Assembly (NCBI RefSeq): GCF_025465275.1
Contig: NZ_JAODNK010000009.1
Location: 1 to 43,033 of the forward strand
Reading direction: 5' to 3'
Length of the DNA: 43,033 nt
Source of the DNA: Nocardia sp.
GTDB lineage: Bacteria > Actinomycetota > Actinomycetes > Mycobacteriales > Mycobacteriaceae
Below the pieces are notes generated by a model, which was not told where the DNA came from, ran no database searches, and saw only the letters and a list, made by a program, of their open reading frames with translations. This document shows positions 34,062 through 43,033 of the stretch, in pieces (position 1 is the first letter of the stretch; every line of letters starts with the position of its first letter). A program made the position numbers and the translations under genes.

Positions 34062-37000
34062 CTAGTCGCGCGGCTTTTCGCGAAGCTCGTAAGCCTCGAC
34101 GATGTCACCTTCACGAATGTCGTTGTAGGTGAGCGTCATACCGCATTCGAAGCCCTCGCGGACCTCGGAGGCGTCATCCTTCTCACGCCGAAGCGAGGAA
34201 ATGGTGACCGTCTCGGCGACAACAACGTTGTCACGCAGCAGGCGCGCCTTGGCATTGCGCTTGACCGACCCTGAGGTAACCCAGCAACCGGCGATATTGC
34301 CGACCTTGGACGAACGGAAGATCGCGCGAATTTCCGCCCGACCCAGCTCGACCTCTTCGTAGATCGGCTTGAGCAGACCCTTGAGGGCCTTCTCGATCTC
34401 GTCGATCGCCTGGTAGATGACCGAGTAGTAGCGAATGTCCACGCCTTCGCGGTTCGCCAGTTCGGTCGCCTTGCCCTCGGCCCGGACGTTGAACCCGATG
34501 ATGATCGCGTTCGACGCCGACGCCAGGTTGACGTTGGTCTCGGTGACGCCACCGACACCGCGGTCGATGACGCGCAGACGCACCTCTTCGCCGACATCGA
34601 TACCGAGCAGCGCCTCTTCGAGGGCCTCGACGGTACCGGAGTTGTCGCCCTTGAGGATCAGGTTCAGCTCCGAAGTCTCCTTCAGAGCGGCATCCAGATC
34701 TTCCAGGGAGATGCGCTTGCGGCTGCGTGCGGCCAGCGCATTGCGCTTACGCGCATTACGACGGTCCGCGATCTGGCGAGCGATGCGGTCTTCCTCGACA
34801 ACGAGGAGGTTGTCGCCGGCGCCGGGCACCGAGGTGAAACCGATGACCTGGACGGGCCGCGACGGCAGCGCCGCCACGACGTCTTCGCCGTGCTCGTCGA
34901 CCATGCGGCGCACTCGGCCGTAGGCGTCGCCCGCCACGATCGAGTCACCGACGCGCAGCGTGCCGCGCTGGATCAGGACGGTGGCCACCGGGCCACGTCC
35001 ACGGTCCAGGTGGGCTTCGATGGCCACACCCTGCGCGTCCATGTCCGGGTTCGCCCGCAGATCCAAGGTGGCATCCGCGGTGAGGACGACCGCCTCGAGC
35101 AGCTGCTCGATATTGGTGCCCTGCTTCGCCGAGATGTCGACGAACATGGTCTCGCCGCCGTACTCCTCGGCGACCAGACCGTATTCGGTCAGCTGCTGGC
35201 GAATCTTCTGCGGATTCGCGCCTTCCTTATCGATCTTGTTGATCGCCACCACGATCGGCACATCAGCGGCCTGCGCGTGGTTGATGGCCTCCACCGTCTG
35301 CGGCATGACGCCGTCGTCGGCCGCGACCACGAGGATCGCGATATCGGTGGCCTTCGCACCACGGGCACGCATGGCGGTGAACGCCTCGTGGCCCGGTGTA
35401 TCGATGAAGGTGATCAGTCGATCGAGCTGGTTGACATGCGTCAGCACCTGGTAGGCGCCGATGTGCTGGGTAATACCGCCGGCTTCGCCCTCACGGACGT
35501 TCGCCTGGCGGATGGTGTCCAGCAGTCGGGTCTTACCGTGATCGACGTGGCCCATGACGGTCACGACCGGCGGACGGAACTGCAGATCGTCCTCGTCGCC
35601 CTCGTCCTCGCCGTAGGTGAGGTCGAAGTTGGCGAGCAGCTCGCGGTCCTCGTCCTCCGGGGAAACCACGTGCACGACGTAGTTCATCTCCGAACCCAGC
35701 AGCTCGAGGGTCTCCTCGTTCACCGACTGGGTAGCGGTGACCATCTCACCGAGGTTGAACAGCGCCTGGACCAGCGAGGCCGGGTTGGCGTTGATCTTGT
35801 CGGCGAAGTCGGACAGCGACGCGCCACGGGCGAGACGAATGACCTCGCCGTTGCCGCGGGGCAGACGCACGCCGCCGACGGCCGGAGCCTGCATGCTCTC
35901 GTACTCGGCGCGCTTCGCCCGCTTCGACTTACGACCCTTGCGGACCGCGCCACCCGGACGACCGAAGGCACCCGCGGCACCGCCACGACCACCACCGGAA
36001 CCGGGACGGCCACCGCCGCCACCGCCGGGACGACCGCGGAAACCACCCGCGGCTGCGCCACCGGCACCCGGAGCACCTGCACCGGCACCCGGAGCACCGC
36101 CCTGGCCACCGCGGTACGGACCGCCGGCACCGGCCGGACGACCGGCGCCACCACCGGGACGCGGACCACCCTGACCCGGACCACCGGGGCGACCGCCACC
36201 GGGAGCCGGACGGGCCGCACGCGACGGCATAGCGCCGGGGTTGGGACGAGGAGGCATCGAGCCGGGGTTCGGACGACCGGCGCCACCGGGACGGGGACCG
36301 CCCTGACCGGCAGCCGGACGCGGACCACCCTGACCCGGAGCCGGACGACCGGCGCCACCGGGACGCGGACCACCCTGACCCTGACCCTGACCCTGACCGC
36401 CCTGGCCCTGACCCGGGCGCGCGCCCTGGCCGGGACCCGGACGCGGACCACCCTGGCCGGGGGCCGGACGGGCATTGCCCTGACCCGGAGCCGGACGCGG
36501 GGCGGGACGCTCGGGAGCGGAAGAGAAGGGGTTGTTGCCGACGCGCGGGGCCTTCGGACCCGGCTTCGGGCCGGCCGGACGCGGAGCACTCGGGGCCGGA
36601 GCGGCGGACTGTGCAGCCGCGGCCGGAGCCTCGGGCGCCGGAGCCGGCTGGGCCGGACGGGGAGCGCTCGGGGTCGGACGCTGACCCTGCTGCTGCGGTG
36701 CGGCAGCCGCGGCCGGAGCCTCGGAAACCGCTGCGGGAGCGGGGGTTTCACGGACGGCCGGCTTGGGAGCCGGAGCAGCCGGACGGGGCGCACCGGGACG
36801 CGGGCCGGAGGCCTCGACGGCGGCCGCCGGGGCGACCTGCTCGGCCGCGGCCGGAGCCTTCGGTGCTACTGGTGCGGCCGCGGCCGGAGCCGGCGCGGAC
36901 GGACGGGGCGCACCGGGACGCGGTCCCGAGGTTGCGCCGGGGGCCGGCTTGGCAGCCGGACGCGGGGCCTGGTCGCCGGGCTTACCGGCGGCCGGCTTTG

Positions 37001-37184
37001 CGGCGCCGTTCGCCGGGGTGCTCTTCGGGGCGACGGACTCCCGCAGGCGACGTGCGACGGGTGCTTCCACCGTCGACGACGCGGACTTTACGAACTCGCC
37101 CTGCTCCTTGAGCCTTGCGAGTAGTTCCTTGCTCGTGACACCGAGTTCTTTAGCCAACTCGTGCACGCGGGCCTTGCCTGCCAC
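34062..37184 (-). CDS. infB: Translation initiation factor IF-2
   Basis: GTPase that delivers initiator tRNA to the 30S subunit. The 1040-residue protein starts [20 protein letters not shown] (GTG at 37184 with GAGGAG 4 nt upstream), then has a long Pro/Ala/Gly/Arg low-complexity linker (about residues 55-430, with repeated [12 protein letters not shown] units), an IF2_N repeat ([20 protein letters not shown]), and the GTPase core: GHVDHGKT (G1), DTPGHEAF (G3) and NKID (G4), followed by domains II-IV. The linker is typical of actinobacterial IF-2 and gives the strong compositional bias at about 35.9-37.0 kb. ylxR lies 108 bp upstream and ylxP follows. Confidence 0.98.
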   Translation of the reverse strand: MAGKARVHELAKELGVTSKELLARLKEQGEFVKSASSTVEAPVARRLRESVAPKSTPANGAAKPAAGKPGDQAPRPAAKPAPGATSGPRPGAPRPSAPAPAAAAPVAPKAPAAAEQVAPAAAVEASGPRPGAPRPAAPAPKPAVRETPAPAAVSEAPAAAAAPQQQGQRPTPSAPRPAQPAPAPEAPAAAAQSAAPAPSAPRPAGPKPGPKAPRVGNNPFSSAPERPAPRPAPGQGNARPAPGQGGPRPGPGQGARPGQGQGGQGQGQGQGGPRPGGAGRPAPGQGGPRPAAGQGGPRPGGAGRPNPGSMPPRPNPGAMPSRAARPAPGGGRPGGPGQGGPRPGGGAGRPAGAGGPYRGGQGGAPGAGAGAPGAGGAAAGGFRGRPGGGGGGRPGSGGGRGGAAGAFGRPGGAVRKGRKSKRAKRAEYESMQAPAVGGVRLPRGNGEVIRLARGASLSDFADKINANPASLVQALFNLGEMVTATQSVNEETLELLGSEMNYVVHVVSPEDEDRELLANFDLTYGEDEGDEDDLQFRPPVVTVMGHVDHGKTRLLDTIRQANVREGEAGGITQHIGAYQVLTHVNQLDRLITFIDTPGHEAFTAMRARGAKATDIAILVVAADDGVMPQTVEAINHAQAADVPIVVAINKIDKEGANPQKIRQQLTEYGLVAEEYGGETMFVDISAKQGTNIEQLLEAVVLTADATLDLRANPDMDAQGVAIEAHLDRGRGPVATVLIQRGTLRVGDSIVAGDAYGRVRRMVDEHGEDVVAALPSRPVQVIGFTSVPGAGDNLLVVEEDRIARQIADRRNARKRNALAARSRKRISLEDLDAALKETSELNLILKGDNSGTVEALEEALLGIDVGEEVRLRVIDRGVGGVTETNVNLASASNAIIIGFNVRAEGKATELANREGVDIRYYSVIYQAIDEIEKALKGLLKPIYEEVELGRAEIRAIFRSSKVGNIAGCWVTSGSVKRNAKARLLRDNVVVAETVTISSLRREKDDASEVREGFECGMTLTYNDIREGDIVEAYELREKPRD

Positions 37185-37292
37185 TGCTCTCCTCACTGAG
37201 AGGTCGAGCGCGACAACCCTTTTGGGAAGGGAGGCCCGCACGACCCCAGATTAATTCCGATGGTCGATCATCGTTGGTGCTTCACGGTGTGC

Positions 37293-37628
37293 TCATGAGT
37301 GCTCGTGCCTGTTCTCTACGTAATGCTCCAGGGCTGAGATATCCAGATGTCCGGACACTCGTAGTGCTCTGCCGAATGCTCGGCGCCGAACTGCTTGGCT
37401 CAGACAAGCCGAAGAGGGGTGCAACCAGGCACCCCTTCCGGGCAGTCTACGCCTCGGATCGGGAACGACCGCAGTCTCCTGCGCCACGATCCGCAATAGT
37501 TCAGCGGCTAGCACTTGTTTCCGGCATCCGATGCAGGTCCGCACGGGTGCTGATCTTGATTGCTCCCGTCCAGCGCGCAAAGAAGCCGGAGACTCGCGCT
37601 GAGCCTTCGTCCACTCTACCGCTGTCAT
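37293..37628 (-). CDS. ylxR: YlxR-family (DUF448) nucleic-acid-binding protein
   Basis: A 111-residue protein of the YlxR family between nusA and infB; relatives bind RNA or DNA and affect transcription. The signature PVRTCIGCRKQVLAAELLRI and GRGAWLHPSSACLSQAVRRR (RTC.GCR and GRGAYLH..C core) is complete. ATG at 37628 with GGAG 8 nt upstream is preferred; a TTG at 37667 would add 13 residues. Confidence 0.93.
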   Translation of the reverse strand: MTAVEWTKAQRESPASLRAGREQSRSAPVRTCIGCRKQVLAAELLRIVAQETAVVPDPRRRLPGRGAWLHPSSACLSQAVRRRAFGRALRVSGHLDISALEHYVENRHEHS

Positions 37629-37757
37629 GTCCCGATCTCCGCATCCGTACCCCTGGGAAGTTACCAAGCTGTCATCCGAGAGGTCTGTTTCACAAATCTC
37701 GGGACCTACCGGGGCCGATTCGTGCTACAAGATCAACCCCGGTGTGGGCCCGGTGCC

Positions 37758-38786
37758 TCAGCTCCGATGGGCTTCGGAGCGCACCGACCCGGCCACATCG
37801 GGGGCCGCATCGCTGCGAATATCGATACGCCAGCCGGTGAGACGAGCTGCGAGGCGGGCATTCTGGCCCTCCTTGCCGATCGCCAGCGAGAGCTGGAAGT
37901 CCGGCACCACGACCCGGGCCGCGCGGGCGTCGGGATCCACGATGGTGACGGAGACAACTTTCGACGGGGACAGTGCATTCCCGACGAAGGTGGCCGGATC
38001 CTCGGCGTAATCGATGATGTCGATCTTCTCGCCGGCCAGCTCGCTCATCACATTGCGCACGCGCTGACCCATCGGGCCGATGCAGGCGCCCTTGGCGTTC
38101 ACGCCGGAGACGGTGGAGCGGACCGCGATCTTGGAGCGGTGTCCGGCCTCGCGGGCCACGGCGGTGATTTCCACCGAACCGTCCGCGATTTCCGGCACTT
38201 CGAGCGCGAACAGGCGGCGTACCAGGTTCGGGTGGGTGCGCGAGAGGGTGATCTGCGGACCGCGCGGGCCGCGGGAGACGCCGACCACGTAGCACTTGAT
38301 GCGGTCGCCGTGCTCGTAGGTTTCGCCGGGCACCTGCTCGGCGGGCGGGATGACGCCCTCGGTGCCGTTCGCCTCGCTGCCGATGCGCACCACGATGGTG
38401 CCGCGCGCGTTCATGCGGGCGTCGCGCTGGATCACACCGCCGACGATGTCGCCCTCATGGGTGGCGAAGTCACCGAAGGACTTCTCGTTCTCGGCATCAC
38501 GCAGCCGCTGCAGCACCACCTGGCGGGCGGTGGTGGCGGCGATGCGGCCGAAACCCTCTGGGGTGTCGTCCCATTCGGAGATGACATTGCTGTCGGCGTC
38601 GACCTCGCGGGCCATTACGCGCACCACACCGGTCTTCTGGTTGATGTCGATGCGGGCGTTCGCCTCGTGGCCGTCGGTGTGCCGATAGGCGGTGATCAAG
38701 GCGGACTCGATCGCGGAGATCACGGTCTCCATCGAGATCCCCTTGTCGGCGACTATCGCGCGCAGGGCTTCGATTTCGATGTTCAT
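37758..38786 (-). CDS. nusA: Transcription termination/antitermination factor NusA
   Basis: RNA-polymerase-binding factor for pausing, termination and rRNA antitermination. The 342-residue protein has the N-terminal polymerase-binding domain ([29 protein letters not shown]), an S1 domain ([20 protein letters not shown]), KH1 ([20 protein letters not shown]) and KH2 ([19 protein letters not shown]). The short C-terminus without acidic repeats is normal for actinobacteria. The ATG overlaps the rimP stop as ATGA. Confidence 0.98.
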   Translation of the reverse strand: MNIEIEALRAIVADKGISMETVISAIESALITAYRHTDGHEANARIDINQKTGVVRVMAREVDADSNVISEWDDTPEGFGRIAATTARQVVLQRLRDAENEKSFGDFATHEGDIVGGVIQRDARMNARGTIVVRIGSEANGTEGVIPPAEQVPGETYEHGDRIKCYVVGVSRGPRGPQITLSRTHPNLVRRLFALEVPEIADGSVEITAVAREAGHRSKIAVRSTVSGVNAKGACIGPMGQRVRNVMSELAGEKIDIIDYAEDPATFVGNALSPSKVVSVTIVDPDARAARVVVPDFQLSLAIGKEGQNARLAARLTGWRIDIRSDAAPDVAGSVRSEAHRS

Positions 38787-39427
38787 TCCACGATCCCTTC
38801 GGTCGGTGAATCGGATACTGCTTCGTCTTCGGGTACTGCTGCTGCGCCTTCGTCCAGGGGTACCTCCTGCGCACCCGGCCGCGGACGGCCCGGTGCGACT
38901 CCCCCGGCTAGCTCGAGTTCGGCGATGCCGGGCGGCGCGAACTCCACCTGGACCACGGCGAACTCGATTCCGGCCAGCGGCACCGTCACCCGGTGTGGCT
39001 TCCGCTTACCGCCCAGGACCAGCGCCACCTCGGTCTCGGTGGCGGCTCCCACGCGGGCCTCGAAGCGCGCCTTGCCCTTCTCCTCCGGGGATTCGACGCC
39101 CGGGCGGAGAGTGACCTTCACCTTGCGGCCGCGGGCCCGCCGCCAGTGGCGTAGCTCGGTGAGGGGTCGATCGATGCCGGGGGTGCTGACCTCCAGCAGA
39201 TACGGGGTCTCGCCGAAGTCGCCTGCCTCGTCGAGGGTCGCCGAAATTTCCGAACTCAGCTCTGCGACGGCGTTCAGTGGGGCGGCTTCGTCACTGTCGA
39301 CTGTCACCGTCACCTTGGCATGCGCGGTACCGGCGGCCGAAATCGAAACGCCCTCGAGGTCGAATCCCCGGCGTTCGACGAGCCCAGCAACGAGCTGGCT
39401 CACCCTTTCCTCGGTCGGCATCGGCAT
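38783..39427 (-). CDS. rimP: Ribosome maturation factor RimP
   Basis: Needed for assembly of the 30S subunit. The 214-residue protein has the RimP N-terminal domain ([55 protein letters not shown]) and the Sm-like C-terminal part, then an acidic tail. It is the first gene of the operon rimP-nusA-ylxR-infB-ylxP-rbfA-nrnA. The 288 bp upstream (39428-39715) must hold that operon's promoter and the divergent promoter; I see no additional gene there. Confidence 0.96.
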   Translation of the reverse strand: MPMPTEERVSQLVAGLVERRGFDLEGVSISAAGTAHAKVTVTVDSDEAAPLNAVAELSSEISATLDEAGDFGETPYLLEVSTPGIDRPLTELRHWRRARGRKVKVTLRPGVESPEEKGKARFEARVGAATETEVALVLGGKRKPHRVTVPLAGIEFAVVQVEFAPPGIAELELAGGVAPGRPRPGAQEVPLDEGAAAVPEDEAVSDSPTEGIVE

Positions 39428-39715
39428 CTGGGGCGGCTCCTGGTTCAGTTGTCACGGGTTGAAGTTGTGTGGTGCGGGCGTCTGGGGTGGTGCTGTCCAG
39501 AGTTCGGCGAATTAGCGCACCGAAGGTCTAGCGTAACGCGCGGAAAGAGTGTAAAAGACCAGCCGATGCTCTCGACTTCGGTATGGTCGGCGCTGCCGGA
39601 ACGGTGGCGTGTCCAGCGGCGACGCGCCCATTCCTGCGACATATCGATCGAGATCACAGCCTATCGGACGGCCCTGACGCGGCGGGCGCGCTCCACCGGC
39701 TGGCACCATGTACCC

Positions 39716-40264
39716 GTGCCCCGCAGTCAGAGCCGCCAGACAGGCGGCGTTCCGCTCACGCCCGACCCTCCCGTTCGTACCGTGGACCGCCGTGCCGTGC
39801 TGCGCCTCGCCGGTGGTGGCGCCTTCGCTTTCGCGGCCATCGGCACGCTGACCGCGTGCGCGAAGGACGACACCCCGGCGCCTCCGGATCCGCTGCTGGC
39901 ACAGGAACTGTCGGCCCGCACCGACGCCGCGGTCGCGACCGCCGCCATTGCCGTCAACCCCACGCTGGCCGGCGCATTGCAGACGATCGCCACCCAGCGC
40001 GGTGCGCATGCCGATGCGCTGCGCACCGAAATCGACCGCGCCATAGGCGTTTACGGCGACGGCACCACACCCAGCCGCCGTGTCGCACCGGTCACCCCCA
40101 CCGTCGCGGTCCCGCCGCCGCCGGTGAATCAGCTGCGCACCAACCTGACTCAGGCCCAGCGTGCCGCCGCCGATCTGTCGGTCACGCTCACCGGCTACCG
40201 TGCCGGTCTGCTCGGTTCCATCAGCGCGTCCTGCGCCACCCACGCGGGGGTCCTGCTCGCATGA
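39716..40264 (+). CDS. Tat-type lipoprotein, Rv2843-like position
   Basis: A protein of about 182 residues with a twin-arginine lipoprotein signal: DRRAVLRLAGGGAFAFAAIG then the lipobox LTAC with Cys followed by AKDD. The mature part is an Ala-rich helical domain (LAQELSARTDAAVATAAIAV; IATQRGAHADALRTEIDRAI) with a Pro-rich loop. The helices and the overlap with the DUF4439 gene suggest that the two proteins work together, perhaps as halves of a ferritin-like assembly outside the membrane; that is inference. GTG at 39716 is assumed; GTG at 39782 is also possible. Confidence 0.75.
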   Translation: MPRSQSRQTGGVPLTPDPPVRTVDRRAVLRLAGGGAFAFAAIGTLTACAKDDTPAPPDPLLAQELSARTDAAVATAAIAVNPTLAGALQTIATQRGAHADALRTEIDRAIGVYGDGTTPSRRVAPVTPTVAVPPPPVNQLRTNLTQAQRAAADLSVTLTGYRAGLLGSISASCATHAGVLLA

Positions 40265-40695
40265 CCACACCTGACCAGCAGGCGCTCACCGATGCGTTGA
40301 GCGCCGAATACGCCGCTGTCTACGCGTACGGCGTCATTGCCGCCTACGCCAATCACGACCGCGACAAGCTCGTCTCCGAATCCACTGCGGCACACCGGGC
40401 CCGGCGTGATGGGACCATCGACACCCTGAAGTCGCTCGGCGCGAACGCCCCGGCTCCGGCCGCCGCCTATACGACCCCGTTCGTCATCGACGACCCGATT
40501 CCGGCCGCCAAACTCGCGGTAACGGTCGAGTCGGATACGGCGGCGGCGTGGCGATCCGCGGTGGAACGCGCCGACACCCCCGAAATCCGGCATATCGCCC
40601 TCGACGCTCTCACCGAAACCGCCATGCGACTGGCCACCTGGCAGTCCATCCTGGGCGCCAACCCGGTGACGGTCGCCTTCCCCGGTCAAGCCTGA
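40261..40695 (+). CDS. DUF4439 ferritin-like protein
   Basis: A 144-residue protein of the DUF4439 ferritin-like family, function unknown. The four-helix pattern is visible: DALSAEYAAVYAYGVIAAYA, SESTAAHRARRDGTIDTLKS, AAKLAVTVESDTAAAWRSAV and ALDALTETAMRLATWQSILG. Glu/His residues in EYAAVYAYG and AHRARRD resemble di-iron-type positions, though metal binding is not shown. Its ATG overlaps the lipoprotein stop as ATGA. The pair occupies the place of M. tuberculosis Rv2843-Rv2844 before proS. Confidence 0.85.
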   Translation: MTTPDQQALTDALSAEYAAVYAYGVIAAYANHDRDKLVSESTAAHRARRDGTIDTLKSLGANAPAPAAAYTTPFVIDDPIPAAKLAVTVESDTAAAWRSAVERADTPEIRHIALDALTETAMRLATWQSILGANPVTVAFPGQA

Positions 40696-40762
40696 TAGCA
40701 GCCCGATAGCCTCGAACGTTTGCCCGCACCGGGCGCGGGCATTCGTTTCGTCGGCGCACCGC

Positions 40763-40891
40763 ATGCCCACCCCCCAGGCGTATGCGCGGGTGGGTGCGGC
40801 TCGGCTGGCCTTCGACAGTCCGGTCGGCGGGGTGTGGCCCAGCGATCATTTCGGGCTCGCGGTCGATCTCGAAATCGGCCTGCTCGACTGA
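40763..40891 (+). pseudogene. C-terminal remnant of an endonuclease/exonuclease/phosphatase-family protein
   Basis: A 42-residue frame ending FDSPVGGVWPSDHFGLAVDL then EIGLLD. The WPSDHFGL segment is the catalytic Asp-His end of EEP-superfamily nucleases/phosphatases; the remaining 250 or so residues of the fold are absent and the upstream sequence (40696-40762) shows none of it. No ribosome site is seen, so it is best read as a gene relic. The rest of 40892-41024 contains only the leader of the next gene. Confidence 0.6.
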
Positions 40892-41024
40892 TTCGGCACG
40901 GAGACAATTATTCTCGACCCCTCCCGGTCCGAACTCATCGGCGAATACCGGTAAGGTCGGACCGACGTGGTCAGGTGCATTATCCTGCCGCGCAATCAAT
41001 TCCGATGTGAGTCGAGGAGAGACT

Positions 41025-42455
41025 GTGGCGGTAGATACTGCCCGGGAAGAAAAAGCACTGCGCGCGCTGACAAATCGCCTGGTAGACGACTACGGCGACG
41101 CGCATTCGAAGGAACGTGTCGAGGCCGTGGTGGGGACGGTGCGGCGACGGTTCGACGGGCATTCGATACGCGATTTCATTCCCATTTTGATCGAGCGAAT
41201 TGCGCGGCGGGAGTTGGATCCAGCTGCGACGGAAACCGGTATCGAACAATCGGTTACGGAAAATACGACAGCAATTCCATTGGGCGACAATTCGAATTCG
41301 GCGAGTCGTCATCTGTTCGACACCTTGGACCGATTGGGCACGGCCGCACGAGGTTTGGGCGGCCGGCCGCGCCGGACGGTGCTGATCGGTGCGGGTGCGC
41401 TGCTGGCGGTGATCGCGGTGGTGGCTGTTGTCGCTGTGCAGCAGCCGGATTCGGGGCCGGTGAGCGCGGGCCCGGTGCCGTTGACCATGCTGCGTGGCGT
41501 GGTGGGTTCGGAGAAGGTGGCGTTCTTCGAGGATCCGAAGGTCGCCGACGTGCTGGCCAAACACGGATTGCGGGTGCAGGTCGATCCCGCGGGATCGCGG
41601 CAGATCGCGACCTCGGTGGATCTTGCCAAGTACGACTTCGCCTTCCCGTCGAGTGCGGCGGCCGCCGAGCGAATCCAGCGCGAGCGGGGGGTGAGCGGCA
41701 AGTACACGCCGTTCTCCTCCCCCATGGTCATCGCCACCTTCAAGCCGATCGCGGACCTGCTGACCCAGACCGGCATCGTACAGCCCGGCGCGACAACAAC
41801 ATTCGACGTCGAGAAGTATCTCGCCCTCGCCGAGCAGGGCACGCAGTGGGATCAGCTGGCAGGTAACACCGCCTATCCGGTCCGCAAAAACGTGCTGGTG
41901 GCCACCACCGACCCGCGGACTTCCAACTCCGCCGCGATGTACCTGGCGGTGACCGCCTACGTCGCCAATGACAACACCATCGTGCGCGGGACCAAGGCCG
42001 AAGACTATGCGGTGTCCCGCATTTCGCGCCTGTTCACCCGCCAGGGCTACACCGAGTCCAGCAGTGACGGACCGTTCAAGGACTACCTGGCCAATGGGAT
42101 GGGCCCGGTGCCGATGGCCTGGGTCTACGAAGCCCAGTACGTGGACGCCGCCGTCCACGGCCAGTTGAAGCCCGACATGGTGCTGATGTACCCGAAGCCG
42201 ACCGTCCTGTCCCAGCACACCGTGGTACCGCTGAACGACAAGGGCGATCAGATCGGCAAGCTGCTGACCACCGACCCGGATCTGCAACGTCTCGCGGCCG
42301 AACACGGCTTCCGGCCAAATAATCCGAGCCTGTTCACGAAAGTCACCGCCGAGCACCAGGTTCCGGTGGACACCAACCTCGTCAATGTGGTGGACCCGCC
42401 GAACTACGACACCCTCGAGCACCTGCTCGACGATGTCGCCAAGGCATACAACTGA
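41025..42455 (+). CDS. Membrane-anchored solute-binding-like protein with N-terminal three-helix-bundle domain
   Basis: A 476-residue protein of unknown role. Residues 5-65 look like the actinobacterial three-helix-bundle dimerisation domain (REEKALRALTNRLVDDYGDA; HSIRDFIPILIERIARREL), a linker follows, then a membrane helix at about 118-138 (TVLIGAGALLAVIAVVAVVA). The external part resembles a type-2 solute-binding fold (MLRGVVGSEKVAFFEDPKVA; YDFAFPSSAAAAERI; PVRKNVLVATTDPRTSNSAA). The N-terminus should face the cytoplasm, so it could sense an external ligand or tether a partner. GTG at 41025 has GAGGAG 7 nt upstream. A strong terminator follows. Confidence 0.82.
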   Translation: MAVDTAREEKALRALTNRLVDDYGDAHSKERVEAVVGTVRRRFDGHSIRDFIPILIERIARRELDPAATETGIEQSVTENTTAIPLGDNSNSASRHLFDTLDRLGTAARGLGGRPRRTVLIGAGALLAVIAVVAVVAVQQPDSGPVSAGPVPLTMLRGVVGSEKVAFFEDPKVADVLAKHGLRVQVDPAGSRQIATSVDLAKYDFAFPSSAAAAERIQRERGVSGKYTPFSSPMVIATFKPIADLLTQTGIVQPGATTTFDVEKYLALAEQGTQWDQLAGNTAYPVRKNVLVATTDPRTSNSAAMYLAVTAYVANDNTIVRGTKAEDYAVSRISRLFTRQGYTESSSDGPFKDYLANGMGPVPMAWVYEAQYVDAAVHGQLKPDMVLMYPKPTVLSQHTVVPLNDKGDQIGKLLTTDPDLQRLAAEHGFRPNNPSLFTKVTAEHQVPVDTNLVNVVDPPNYDTLEHLLDDVAKAYN

Positions 42456-42463
42456 GCTGAGAC

Positions 42464-42506
42464 AACAAGCCGCGCATCACCGAGTGTGATGCGCGGCTTG
42501 TTTTTT
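42464..42506. terminator. Strong intrinsic terminator between convergent genes
   Basis: A near-perfect stem of 15-17 bp (42464-42480 with 42486-42502), loop CGAGT, followed on the plus strand by six T residues (42501-42506). On the minus strand the T-run is poorer, so it mainly ends the 41025-42455 transcript but may also help end proS. Confidence 0.93.
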
Positions 42507-42524
42507 CGTTATCGGGCAGGTCGG

Positions 42525-43033
42525 TCAGCCGCGCACCTTGGCGACGATGGACGCTACGGCCGATTCGGCCGGGAGCTCATCGGCGGTGCCGGCGAAGCGG
42601 TCGCGCAGTTCGAGCTTGCCCTCGGCCCAGCCGCGGCCGATGACGACCACGAGGGGCATGCCGAGCAGCTCGGCGTCCTTGAACTTGACGCCCGGGGAGG
42701 CCTTGCGGTCGTCGAAGAGCACCTCGAGACCCTGCGAGTTCAGTTCCGCCACAATCTGTTCGGCGCCCTCACGAGCGCCCTCGTCCTTATTGGCGATGAC
42801 CACGTGCACGTCGTAGGGCGCGACAACCTGGGGCCAGCGCAGGCCCTTGTCGTCGTGCATCTGCTCGGCGATGACGGCCATCATGCGGGAGACGCCGAGA
42901 CCGTAAGAGCCCATGGTCAGGCGCACCGGCTTACCGTTCTCGCCGAGCACGTCGACCTCGAAGGAGTCGGTGTACTTCTGGCCGAGCTGGAAGATGTGGC
43001 CGATCTCGATGCCGCGCGCGGCCTCCAGGACGC
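42525..43033 (-). CDS. proS: Prolyl-tRNA synthetase, C-terminal part (cut by window edge)
   Basis: Charges tRNA-Pro with proline. The visible 169 codons hold the end of the catalytic core ([20 protein letters not shown]; class II motif 3 region [18 protein letters not shown]) and the anticodon-binding domain ([42 protein letters not shown]). The 5' part lies beyond the right edge. M. tuberculosis proS (Rv2845c) has the same relation to the preceding genes. Confidence 0.97.
   Translation of the reverse strand, partial: VLEAARGIEIGHIFQLGQKYTDSFEVDVLGENGKPVRLTMGSYGLGVSRMMAVIAEQMHDDKGLRWPQVVAPYDVHVVIANKDEGAREGAEQIVAELNSQGLEVLFDDRKASPGVKFKDAELLGMPLVVVIGRGWAEGKLELRDRFAGTADELPAESAVASIVAKVRG

Noticed and set aside
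34890..37124. 744-codon open frame antisense to infB
   Set aside because: Low-complexity mirror of the IF-2 linker and GTPase domain; no independent features.

Overview
The window is high-GC actinobacterial DNA, most likely Nocardia or a close mycolic-acid-containing relative. The backbone genes follow the order I recall for Mycobacterium tuberculosis: pnp-rpsO-ribF-mntR/sirR (Rv2783c to Rv2788), truB-pptT-pptH (Rv2793c to Rv2795c) and dinF-nrnA-rbfA-ylxP-infB-ylxR-nusA-rimP, two small genes, then proS (Rv2836c to Rv2845c). An antigen 85-type mycolyltransferase, a PapA-type acyltransferase, a GpgS-type glucosyltransferase and a KshA steroid hydroxylase fit a mycolate-containing, sterol-using actinomycete. 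pnp (left edge) and proS (right edge) are cut by the window. Gene calls rest on reading translated motifs; no database search was run.

Layout. 1-3743: pnp, rpsO, ribF and divergent mntR. 3744-8187: accessory genes, namely two tandemly duplicated secreted peptides, an SDR with LysR, and an ArsR regulator divergent from an MFS exporter whose N-terminus carries seven 24-bp repeats. 8165-12216: truB, pptT and pptH, with a TetR/DoxX divergent pair inserted between pptT and pptH. 12343-16957: a noncanonical chaperone cassette (J-like/FN3 protein, lidless DnaK-like ATPase, divergent GrpE-like protein). 16989-19891: two palindromic operators, an SDR, kshA and a LysR. 20102-23511: sdhCAB. 23520-29894: a cell-envelope island with an acyltransferase, a broken MFS/GT39 junction, gpgS and an antigen-85 tail remnant, all joined by 4-bp start/stop overlaps into dinF, plus a divergent mycolyltransferase. 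29955-32118: a MuiA-like gene followed by strong hairpins and a 74-bp tandem repeat. 32116-39427: the nusA-infB operon. 39716-42455: a Tat lipoprotein, a DUF4439 protein, a nuclease remnant and a membrane-anchored solute-binding-like protein, closed by a strong terminator before proS.

How the genes fit together. The backbone serves translation, RNA turnover, cofactor synthesis and acyl-carrier-protein activation (PptT adds phosphopantetheine; PptH removes it). Lineage-specific modules are inserted at the joints of that backbone. The best candidate for an undescribed system is the chaperone cassette at 12343-16957: all three classical Hsp70-machine roles seem present in divergent form (HPK for HPD in the J-like domain, no lid in the Hsp70, an altered GrpE head), with FN3-like modules fused to the J-like protein. 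The second story is genome decay: three gene fragments (MFS N-half, GT39 C-half, antigen-85 tail) lie in one tightly overlapping operon.
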